This document shows positions 8,261-14,794 of a stretch of DNA of 64,000 nt, piece after piece (the stretch's first letter is position 1; each line of letters opens with the position of its first letter). The stretch lies in assembly GCA_002299965.1 (NCBI GenBank), contig DBOM01000062.1, positions 826-64,825 of the forward strand, read 5' to 3'. The DNA comes from Caldiserica bacterium UBA646. Its GTDB lineage: Bacteria > Caldisericota > Caldisericia > Caldisericales > Caldisericaceae. The notes under the pieces are model-generated. The model ran no database searches. It was not told the DNA's origin and worked only from the letters and a program-made list of their open reading frames with translations. A program made the translations under genes and the position numbers.

Positions 8261-9890
8261 ATTGCTCCTCCTCCCAATCCATTTTACATATATTCGTCGG
8301 GCACTTTTTCTCCCTTATATGAGCAAGCCACTCATCTCTAAATTTCTTTATTGATTGAATAATAATATTGGGTGCTGCTTGTCCCAAGCCGCAAAAAGAA
8401 GTAAGTTGCATATCTTTGCTGAGTTTTTCAAGTATATCTAAATCCTTCTCCGTTCCACCACCTCTACAGATTTTATCCACAATTTTATACATTGCCTCTG
8501 TCCCTACTCGACAGGTTGTACATTTTCCACAACTCTCATGCTTAAAGAAATATGTAATATTTTTTGCAATATCTACAATGCAACGTGTATCATCTAATAC
8601 AACTATTGAACCAGATCCAGGCCCTGCTTCAATGCGCACAAGAGAATTAAAATCAATAGGAGTGTCAATTTCATCTGGCACTATGAGACTGCCTGAAACA
8701 CCGCCTAATACCACGGCTTTGAGCTTTCTATTCCCTGCTACTCCTCCGGCAATATCCATCACAATCTTGGAAAGTGGAGTTCCAAAAGGAACTTCAATCA
8801 CACCTTTCCAATTAATATCTCCCATTAAACTAAAAAGTTTTGTTCCGTAAGTGCCAGGAACACCAATTGATTTGAACCACTCTGCTCCTTTTATAATGAT
8901 TAAAGGGATGTTTGCAAGTGTTTCTACATTATTAATCACCGTAGGTTTGTTCCACAGCCCAGAGGTTGGAGGGTATGGAGGTTTCTTCCTGGGTTCACCT
9001 CTTTTCCCTTCTATAGAATCTAATAAAGCCGTCTCTTCACCACATATATATGCACCTGCACCTTTTTTAATTTCGACATCAAAAGAAAAATTTGTTCCTA
9101 AAATATTTTCGCCAAGTAGTCCATAATTTTTTGCATCATTAATAGCTTTTTCAAGTCTATCAATAGAAAGCGTGTACTCCCCTCTAATATAGATATATGC
9201 TTTCCTAGATCCAACTGCATAACCGGCAATTACCATGCCTTCTAAAAGAGTATGGGGATCGCCTTCCATAATTTCTCTATCTTTAAATGTACCTGGTTCC
9301 CCTTCATCGGCATTACAAATAATATATTTTTCCGGATTTTTTACTTTTGCAGTAAATTCCCATTTTAATCCTGTAGGAAAACCTGCGCCGCCTCTACCTT
9401 TAAGTTCTGACATTTTTATCTGATTTACAACATCTTCCGGTTTTACAGAAAGAACCTTTTCAAGAGCTACATAGCCCTCGTTAGCAATATATTCTTCAAT
9501 GCTTTCGGGATTAATCATGCCTACATTTCGGAGGACTGCCCTGTACTGGCTGCCCTTTATATATTCTGGCCTTGTAATTCCGACTGTCACCTCTTCTTTT
9601 TCCCAGCTTTTGACAAGTCTTTTTACAATTCTTCCCTTTAAAAGATGCTCCTCGACAATTTCCGGGATATCCTCTACTTTAACAGGAGCATAAACTATTC
9701 CCTCAGGGTAGACAGCCATCGCAACACCTATATTTTCGAAACCTAAACTTCCAGTAGGTATGACAGAAATTTCATCCTGTAATCCTTTTTTGTAAATCTC
9801 ATTAACAAGTGCCTTTTTTACCTCGTTTGCTCCCTCCAAAATGCTCTTTGAATCTTCGGCAATTAATATATGCGTTCTATATATCTTCAT
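8244..9890 (-). CDS. NuoF/HydB-like NADH-binding subunit, paralog 2 (N-terminal cluster lost)
   Basis: 548 aa. The core is intact: GRGGAGFPTGLKW (FMN/NADH site), CNADEGEPGTFKDR, GAGAYICGEETALL, and the [4Fe-4S] motif CGKCTTCR with a distal Cys in FCGLGQ. The protein should bind FMN and NAD(H) and feed FdhA. The N-terminal thioredoxin-like domain has lost its [2Fe-2S] ligands. Where paralog 1 has ICAGAQC and GCMGAC, this one has IAEDSKS and GSLGFEN. The C-terminus stops after CPTNIC, with no ferredoxin domain. It overlaps the second nuoE by 4 nt and fdhA by 17 nt, so it is probably the partner of FdhA proper. Clearly a paralog of the gene at 10296-11957. Confidence 0.88.
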   Translation of the reverse strand: MKIYRTHILIAEDSKSILEGANEVKKALVNEIYKKGLQDEISVIPTGSLGFENIGVAMAVYPEGIVYAPVKVEDIPEIVEEHLLKGRIVKRLVKSWEKEEVTVGITRPEYIKGSQYRAVLRNVGMINPESIEEYIANEGYVALEKVLSVKPEDVVNQIKMSELKGRGGAGFPTGLKWEFTAKVKNPEKYIICNADEGEPGTFKDREIMEGDPHTLLEGMVIAGYAVGSRKAYIYIRGEYTLSIDRLEKAINDAKNYGLLGENILGTNFSFDVEIKKGAGAYICGEETALLDSIEGKRGEPRKKPPYPPTSGLWNKPTVINNVETLANIPLIIIKGAEWFKSIGVPGTYGTKLFSLMGDINWKGVIEVPFGTPLSKIVMDIAGGVAGNRKLKAVVLGGVSGSLIVPDEIDTPIDFNSLVRIEAGPGSGSIVVLDDTRCIVDIAKNITYFFKHESCGKCTTCRVGTEAMYKIVDKICRGGGTEKDLDILEKLSKDMQLTSFCGLGQAAPNIIIQSIKKFRDEWLAHIREKKCPTNICKMDWEEEQYEEIG

Positions 9891-10318
9891 TTTTTGGAAC
9901 CCTCCTTTATTTTTCTGAGAATTTCAGAAATATTCTCAGGAACAAGATTTCCAAAAGGTTCGTCGTCAATTGTCATCGCAGGTGAAACAGAACACATCCC
10001 CAAACAACTACTTTCTTCAAGGGTAAATTCCCCGTCTTTTGTTGTTTCGCCAAAATCTACATTCAATATTTCTTTTAATTTTTCCGCTATTTTTTCAGCA
10101 TCTGATAGATGACACGAAAGGTTTCGACAAACACGTATAATATGTTTGCCACGAGGATATACAGAAAACATTGTATAAAAAGTAGAAACGCCATATACTT
10201 TTGCTTCTGATATTCTCGTTGTTTTGGCAGTTTTAATCATTTTATTCCGTGGAAGATAATTTTTTTCCTCTTCTTCCTGAATATCATGTAAATCGTCAAT
10301 GAGTGACTTTTGCTTCAT
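9887..10318 (-). CDS. NuoE/HydC-like [2Fe-2S] subunit, paralog 2
   Basis: 143 aa. Thioredoxin-like [2Fe-2S] protein with all four ligands in the NuoE pattern: CRNLSC followed about 35 residues later by CLGMC. The segment KVYGVSTFYTMF is diagnostic for the family. It passes electrons between the NuoF flavoprotein and the rest of the complex. The N-terminus is short and charged (EEEEKN). Start ATG at 10318 with GGGAGG upstream; it overlaps the end of the first nuoF-like gene by 23 nt. With the following NuoF it forms the second NuoEF pair of the operon. Confidence 0.85.
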   Translation of the reverse strand: MKQKSLIDDLHDIQEEEEKNYLPRNKMIKTAKTTRISEAKVYGVSTFYTMFSVYPRGKHIIRVCRNLSCHLSDAEKIAEKLKEILNVDFGETTKDGEFTLEESSCLGMCSVSPAMTIDDEPFGNLVPENISEILRKIKEGSKK

Positions 10319-11957
10319 ATTTATTCCTCCCCCCTTTCAATGCGCTAAACTCACAGACCTTAGCAGGACACTTTTTATCAACAATGTGAGCAAGATATTC
10401 TTCTTTAAAATATCTTATTGTCGATAAAACTGGATTTGGTGCTGTTTGGCCAAGACCACACAGTGCAGTAAGCTTAATAAGTTCTCCTATCTTTTCTAAC
10501 CTATATATATCTTCCTCTCGTCCTCTGCCTGAGGTAATGCGCTCCAATATTTTTAACATTTGCCTTGTGCCTTCTCTGCAGGGAACACATTTCCCGCATG
10601 ATTCATCAACAGTAAACTTTAAGAAAAACTTAGCCACATCTACCATGCAGCTCGTTTCGTCCATAATAATGAGTCCGCCAGATCCCATAATCGTACCAAG
10701 AGCAGGAAGCGATTCATAATCCATCGGTGTATCTATAAATTCCATTGGAATCACGCCACCTGAGGGACCACCTGTAAGCGCACCTTTAAAAGTATGTCCT
10801 TCTGGAATACCTCCTCCTATATCAAATACAATTTTGCGAAGTGAAGTTCCCATAGGAACTTCAACAAGTCCACTAATGTTAACTTTTCCAGCAAGAGCAA
10901 ACACTTTTGTCCCAGGACTTTTTTCCGTGCCAAACTGCTTAAAAAATTTAGCACCTTTGTCTACGATAACGGGCAAATTTGCAAGTGTCTCTACGTTATT
11001 TATTATAGTGGGTTTTCCAAATAAGCCACTTATCGCAGGAAATGGAGGTTTTTTTCTGGGTTCACCCCTTTTCCCTTCTATTGAACTAATTAAAGCAGTT
11101 TCCTCGCCACACACAAATGCACCTGCCCCCATTCTCAGCTCTATATCAAATGAAAAATTTGTACCTAAAATGTTTTTACCAAGTAGCCCCGTCTGCTTTG
11201 CCTGTTTGATTGCTGTTTCAAGTCGCCTCACAGCAAGAGGATACTCTGCTCTTACATAAATATAGCCTCTATTTGCTCCTATTGCATACCCTGCAATCAT
11301 CATACCTTCAATAACTGAATGAGGATCACCTTCTAAGACGGAACGGTCCATATATGCACCAGGATCTCCTTCGTCTGCATTACATATCATATATTTCTCT
11401 TCTGAGTCCTGATTCGCAGCAAATCCCCATTTCAATCCTGTGGGAAACCCAGCACCACCTCTACCCCTCAATCCAGATTCTTTAACCACATCAATAACAT
11501 CCTTTGGTTCCATTTCTACAATCGCTTTAGCAAGGGCCTTATAACCGTCTCTTGCGATATACTCATTGATGTCTTCCGGGTTGATTAAGCCACAATTTCT
11601 TAAAACAACCTTCGTCTGTTTTGCAAAAAACGGAATATCTTTAAGTCCAGGAAATTCTTCTTTTCCTTCTTTTTTCCACATAAGTCGTTTTACAGGCCTG
11701 CCTTTCAAAAAATGCTCTTCCACAATTTCTTTTGCGTCTTTGGCCTCTACATTTGTATACATGATTCCTTCCGGGTACACTACCAGCAAAGGGCCTAATT
11801 GACAGGCTCCCATGCAACCTGTTTCCACAACACGGACTTCCTCTTCGATGTTATGTTTTTTTAGCTCATTTTTAAGAGCATCTTCAAAACCATTTCCACC
11901 AGCTGCAAGGCATTGGGCCCCAGCACAAATTAAAGCATGAATGCGATATATTTTCAT
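10296..11957 (-). CDS. NuoF/HydB-like NADH-binding flavoprotein, paralog 1
   Basis: 553 aa. The N-terminal thioredoxin-like [2Fe-2S] domain is intact (CAGAQC and CMGAC). It is followed by the FMN/NADH domain (GRGGAGFPTGLKW, CNADEGDPGAYMDR, GAGAFVCGEETALI) and the [4Fe-4S] motif CGKCVPCR with the distal CGLGQ. HydB of bifurcating hydrogenases normally continues after CPA..C into a ferredoxin domain with two [4Fe-4S] clusters. Here the protein ends about 20 residues after CPAKVC, so that domain is missing. It starts 3 nt after the HydD-like gene. Role: NAD(H)-binding hub of the complex, with NuoE at 12879-13343. Confidence 0.88.
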   Translation of the reverse strand: MKIYRIHALICAGAQCLAAGGNGFEDALKNELKKHNIEEEVRVVETGCMGACQLGPLLVVYPEGIMYTNVEAKDAKEIVEEHFLKGRPVKRLMWKKEGKEEFPGLKDIPFFAKQTKVVLRNCGLINPEDINEYIARDGYKALAKAIVEMEPKDVIDVVKESGLRGRGGAGFPTGLKWGFAANQDSEEKYMICNADEGDPGAYMDRSVLEGDPHSVIEGMMIAGYAIGANRGYIYVRAEYPLAVRRLETAIKQAKQTGLLGKNILGTNFSFDIELRMGAGAFVCGEETALISSIEGKRGEPRKKPPFPAISGLFGKPTIINNVETLANLPVIVDKGAKFFKQFGTEKSPGTKVFALAGKVNISGLVEVPMGTSLRKIVFDIGGGIPEGHTFKGALTGGPSGGVIPMEFIDTPMDYESLPALGTIMGSGGLIIMDETSCMVDVAKFFLKFTVDESCGKCVPCREGTRQMLKILERITSGRGREEDIYRLEKIGELIKLTALCGLGQTAPNPVLSTIRYFKEEYLAHIVDKKCPAKVCEFSALKGGRNKYEAKVTH

Positions 11958-11960
11958 CCG

Positions 11961-12329
11961 CTACTCCTTAGCAATAACCCACTCGCTGACAATTTGGCCA
12001 TTAATGACGTGTTGTGCTACAATTTCCCTTGCCATTTCCGGCGTAACCTTGCCGTAGAAAACTGTTTTGTTATCTCTCTCAACAGCAACAACAGGTTCTT
12101 CTTTGTCTAATCCAAGTGAGCCTCTCTCTACAATCTGGGCATCATGAAACTGTCTTTTCTCTAGTTCGCTAATGATCGCCATAAGAGCATCCCTCGCCCC
12201 GGCAGCAATACCAACTGTTCCCATGCTCACCATAATCTTTACTTTTGCTTCTCCGCTTCTCACTTTTAAAGATTCCCTGGCATGTTCCCTAAGTTTCCTT
12301 AATTCCTCAATTGATTTAATTTTTTCCAC
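11961..12329 (-). CDS. HydD-like thioredoxin-fold protein without cysteines
   Basis: 122 aa from the GTG at 12329, which has GGAGG 8 nt upstream; the GTG at 12338 overlaps that SD. The sequence follows the small [2Fe-2S] ferredoxin-like protein encoded in HydCDBA operons: VSMGTVGIAAGARDAL, then ELEKRQ, then ERGSLGLDKEEPVVAV. In cluster-binding relatives these read CMGTCGIAAGA and TGC.G.C..EP. Here every ligand is replaced and the protein contains no cysteine at all, so it cannot hold the usual cluster. It may be a structural subunit or assembly partner. It overlaps the HATPase gene by 14 nt. Confidence 0.75.
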   Translation of the reverse strand: MEKIKSIEELRKLREHARESLKVRSGEAKVKIMVSMGTVGIAAGARDALMAIISELEKRQFHDAQIVERGSLGLDKEEPVVAVERDNKTVFYGKVTPEMAREIVAQHVINGQIVSEWVIAKE

Positions 12330-12882
12330 TTCTTTCACCTCCGTATAAAGTTTTAATATTTTCTCTCACGTAATCTCCAAGCCACTTAAGTATTGTAACG
12401 TCTCTTAGTGCTGCTGCATCTCCCACAATTTCTCTAATTTCTTTAGTACTAAGTTTAAAAACCTTTCCATTAACCTTATGTACATATGAAAAATTAATCT
12501 CTGGATTTGTTGCAATAATAGTAAGAATTGTTGAAGCAAGATCTCCCATAGGAGGCCTATCTATATGGGAGTGTTTAAATTTAACAACAACGATCGTTCC
12601 CTTTCCTTTTTTGCTCTGAATTTCAATGCCTCCACCGCAACTTTCTGCTTCTTCTCGTAGTAAAGGCAAACCTAGGCCTACTTTTTTATTTGTACTCGTT
12701 GTAGTAAATGGATCGAAAATAATTTTCACAAACTCGTCATCCATTCCTTTTCCATCATCTTTTACCGTGATAATTAAAAAATCCTTCTTATTCTCTTCCT
12801 CGATCTCAAGATTAATATTTTTAGCTCCACTTTTAATTGAATTTTCGACAATATCTAAAATGTTAAGGGAAAGCTCTTTCAC
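12316..12882 (-). CDS. HATPase-domain protein of the formate dehydrogenase operon
   Basis: 188 aa. A lone GHKL ATPase domain without a histidine phosphotransfer region: N-box NILDIVENSIKSGA, G1 box DDGKGM, F-box FDPFTTT, and G2 GLGLPLL. The tail (about 115-188) is not recognised. Proteins of this type sit between hydC and hydD in many HydABC-type operons; their role there is unclear (assembly or redox regulation have been suggested). Start GTG overlaps the nuoE stop (GTGA), with AAAGG just upstream. It conserves the hydrogenase-operon gene order even though no hydrogenase subunit follows. Confidence 0.8.
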   Translation of the reverse strand: MKELSLNILDIVENSIKSGAKNINLEIEEENKKDFLIITVKDDGKGMDDEFVKIIFDPFTTTSTNKKVGLGLPLLREEAESCGGGIEIQSKKGKGTIVVVKFKHSHIDRPPMGDLASTILTIIATNPEINFSYVHKVNGKVFKLSTKEIREIVGDAAALRDVTILKWLGDYVRENIKTLYGGERSGKN

Positions 12883-13343
12883 TGATACCTTTTTATTGCC
12901 TCAACCGCTTTTTCCGGAGTAAGTCTCCCGTAAACATCATCGCCATCGATACTTATAACGGGCGCCAGACCACAAGCACCAAGACATCTTACAATTTGAA
13001 GAGAGAATTTGCCATCACTTGTTTTCTCTCCCATTTTAATCCCAAGATGTTTTTCAATGGCTGTAATGACTTCTTCGCCATTTTTAACATAACAAGCTGT
13101 GCCCATACAAGTCATAATAATATGATCAGCATCTTTCTGAGTTTTGAAAAAATTGTAGAACGTAACAACGCCGTAAACTTTAGAAAGAGAAACATTTAAT
13201 CTCTTTGCAACATATTCCAAGACATTTTGAGACAAATAGCCAATTCTTTCTTGAGCTCCATGCAGGACTTGAATAAGAGAAGAAGGTTTTGAACCCCACT
13301 TTCTGATTTCCATTTCTACCTGAGGATACCTACTCTTTTCCAT
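12879..13343 (-). CDS. NuoE/HydC-like [2Fe-2S] subunit, paralog 1
   Basis: 154 aa from the ATG at 13343, preceded by GGGAGGAA; an upstream in-frame ATG at 13388 overlaps the promoter and is unlikely. The four [2Fe-2S] ligands are present (CMGTAC and CLGAC), with the family segment KVYGVVTFYNFF. It starts the ten-gene formate dehydrogenase operon and is followed by the HATPase with a 4-nt overlap. Together with the NuoF at 10296-11957 it forms a NADH-oxidising pair like HydBC. Distinct from the second NuoE at 9887-10318, which lacks the N-terminal helical extension. Confidence 0.87.
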   Translation of the reverse strand: MEKSRYPQVEMEIRKWGSKPSSLIQVLHGAQERIGYLSQNVLEYVAKRLNVSLSKVYGVVTFYNFFKTQKDADHIIMTCMGTACYVKNGEEVITAIEKHLGIKMGEKTSDGKFSLQIVRCLGACGLAPVISIDGDDVYGRLTPEKAVEAIKRYQ

Positions 13344-13378
13344 ATTTCCTCCCATATTATAGTGATTAACTTCACGAT

Positions 13379-13406
13379 ATTCTAACATTTAAAGAATTAT
13401 AGTCAA
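13379..13406 (-). promoter_or_regulatory. Promoter of the formate dehydrogenase operon
   Basis: On the minus strand TTGACT (13406-13401) and TAGAAT (13384-13379) are 16 nt apart. Transcription would start about 30 nt before the nuoE ATG. Between here and the divergent promoter at 13611 I see no gene. Confidence 0.65.
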
Positions 13407-13610
13407 GTCTTTGCATAAGCCAAATGCGCTTAAACTACAAATAATATTTAGAAATTTATATACATGCCAGAATTTAATTAAATAGAGAGAATTTTTGTAA
13501 TTTGCGGAACCAAGTATACTGCCAGTTATAAATAAAACTAACTTAAACAAGCTTAAGGATTGCAATAAAAAAACTATAAAGCACCATCAGAAATATATTC
13601 CTCATAGGAT

Positions 13611-13638
13611 TTGACACAATAAAAGAATTTGTTAAAAT
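13611..13638 (+). promoter_or_regulatory. Promoter of the GNAT-like gene
   Basis: TTGACA (13611-13616) and TAAAAT (13633-13638) with 16-nt spacing. The predicted transcript begins near 13645, just before the structured leader at 13653-13701. Confidence 0.7.
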
Positions 13639-13652
13639 AGCAGTGGCAAAAA

Positions 13653-13701
13653 GGAAGTTCTGATGGCAAGCAAGTCCACAAACATACTTTAAAATCAGAA
13701 C
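13653..13701 (+). promoter_or_regulatory. Candidate pseudoknot leader RNA, copy A
   Basis: GGA (13653-13655) can pair with TCC (13675-13677). GTTCTGA (13657-13663), inside that loop, can pair with TCAGAAC (13695-13701), extendable to 8 bp by T13664-A13694. This is an H-type pseudoknot. The 11 nt between the inner strand and TCC read TGGCAAGCAAG; an A-rich 17-nt segment joins TCC to the last strand. A nearly identical element with compensating base changes lies at 21563-21611 on the other strand. The SD follows 26 nt later. It resembles small ligand-binding pseudoknot riboswitches in architecture, but I cannot match it to a named class. Confidence 0.6.
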
Positions 13702-13737
13702 AATTTAAAATACAATAAAAATTTTATGGAGGACAAA

Positions 13738-14472
13738 ATGAAAAAAGAAATTCCAACCAAATTGAGAAAATCGGAGTATACTTTCTCGGCAGCATGGCTT
13801 GAAGGATTACTTCAAGCGCCAGATGGCGCTCCGCCAATGAAGCCAATGTATTCTGAAATCATAAGCAGGGACGGCGATAAACATGACGTTTTAATCCGGT
13901 CAATCAAAAAAGAAGAGATTGACCCGATGCTTAGTTTTTTAAAACTCACGCTTGATGCAGAATATGACTATTATGATATTGTTGGAGCAAGAGTTTATGC
14001 AGAATTACTTGCAATAAAGAGAAAAAGAATGAAAGACGAATATTTCTTCCTTGGGCTAGAAAATGGACATTTAGTTGGAATTGCCAACGGAAGACTTATG
14101 AATGAAGATGTAAACATCAGCCTTCATACAATGGCCTTTGAAAGAAAAGTTGGTGCCGGTGGAATCCTATTCTATGCAAAAGCATGGTATGCATTTGAAG
14201 TTTGCAATCAACAAGAGTTCTGGGCAACATTTGAAAGTTATAATGGATGGGTTTTAGCTGGACTTCGTATGGCACTTCCATCATACCCATGGCCTGATAA
14301 CCAGCATGAGCTTGGAGGAGCAAAAATTTTCTACCTTACAAAAAAACTTTGGGAAGAAGAAATAAAAGACAATTATCTTGGACAAATTGCACATGGTTCC
14401 TTTAAAGAAGCCTCGAAAGAATTAATTGAAAAAAATGAAAAACTAATTCTTTCAGAAAAGTTAGAAATTTAG
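13738..14472 (+). CDS. GNAT-like acyltransferase (substrate unknown)
   Basis: 244 aa from the ATG at 13738; an ATG at 13726 overlaps the GGAGG SD (13728-13732). The middle of the protein looks like a GNAT fold: strand EYFFLGLENGHLVGIANGRL, then MAFERKVGAGGILFYAKAW, where VGAGG may stand for the acyl-CoA pyrophosphate loop, then ATFESYNGWVLAGLRMALP. The classical R/Q-x-x-G-x-G/A motif is not exact, so the assignment is tentative. It is a single-gene unit with its own promoter, the candidate leader RNA, and a strong terminator. The shared leader links it in regulation to the DUF1116/cyclase/hydroxylase operon, suggesting a step in the same pathway. Confidence 0.55.
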   Translation: MKKEIPTKLRKSEYTFSAAWLEGLLQAPDGAPPMKPMYSEIISRDGDKHDVLIRSIKKEEIDPMLSFLKLTLDAEYDYYDIVGARVYAELLAIKRKRMKDEYFFLGLENGHLVGIANGRLMNEDVNISLHTMAFERKVGAGGILFYAKAWYAFEVCNQQEFWATFESYNGWVLAGLRMALPSYPWPDNQHELGGAKIFYLTKKLWEEEIKDNYLGQIAHGSFKEASKELIEKNEKLILSEKLEI

Positions 14473-14487
14473 CTACTTTAACAAAAT

Positions 14488-14516
14488 AGGCCCCGAGAGC
14501 GGGGCCTTTACTATTT
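14488..14516 (+). terminator. Terminator of the GNAT-like gene
   Basis: AGGCCCCG (14488-14495) and CGGGGCCT (14500-14507) form an 8-bp GC-rich stem with a 4-nt loop, followed by TTACTATTT. Confidence 0.8.
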
Positions 14517-14744
14517 ATCAGCTCTACAATTTCGTTAAATAGATCAATTAAATTAGATTTAAAATCGCATGAAAGACAGAGCTTAAAAATCATATTTATC
14601 TATCTTTTCGAAATATTTATTTTAACTTTTCAGGATAATCCATCTCTTTCTTCCACAAAAAATTGACAGTAAAGCAACATATGGTCTAATTAAAACTTCT
14701 GCTTTAAATTTGTTTCTATCTCGGTTTCTCATCAGCCTTTTAAT
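14517..14744. other. Intergenic stretch between convergent units
   Basis: AT-rich DNA between the GNAT terminator and the hydroxylase-operon terminator. I see no supported gene. A TTGACA at 14663 with TAATTA 18 nt on looks promoter-like but leads into a terminator. Confidence 0.4.
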
Positions 14745-14777
14745 TAATAAAAAAAGGGAGGCATCAGCCTCCCTTTT
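14745..14777 (-). terminator. Terminator of the molybdenum hydroxylase operon
   Basis: AAAAGGGAGGC (14752-14762) and GCCTCCCTTTT (14767-14777) make an 11-bp stem with a 4-nt loop. On the minus strand it is followed by a T-run opposite 14745-14755. Confidence 0.85.
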
Positions 14778-14794
14778 AACTCTTGGTTCACTAA

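Noticed and set aside
13643..13679. GTGG/CCAC stem as the first helix of leader A
   Set aside because: No equivalent pairing in leader B; the GGA/TCC pairing is conserved in both, so I prefer that model.
14663..14692. Promoter TTGACA...TAATTA in the convergent gap
   Set aside because: 18-nt spacing, poor -10, and it leads only into the hydroxylase-operon terminator.
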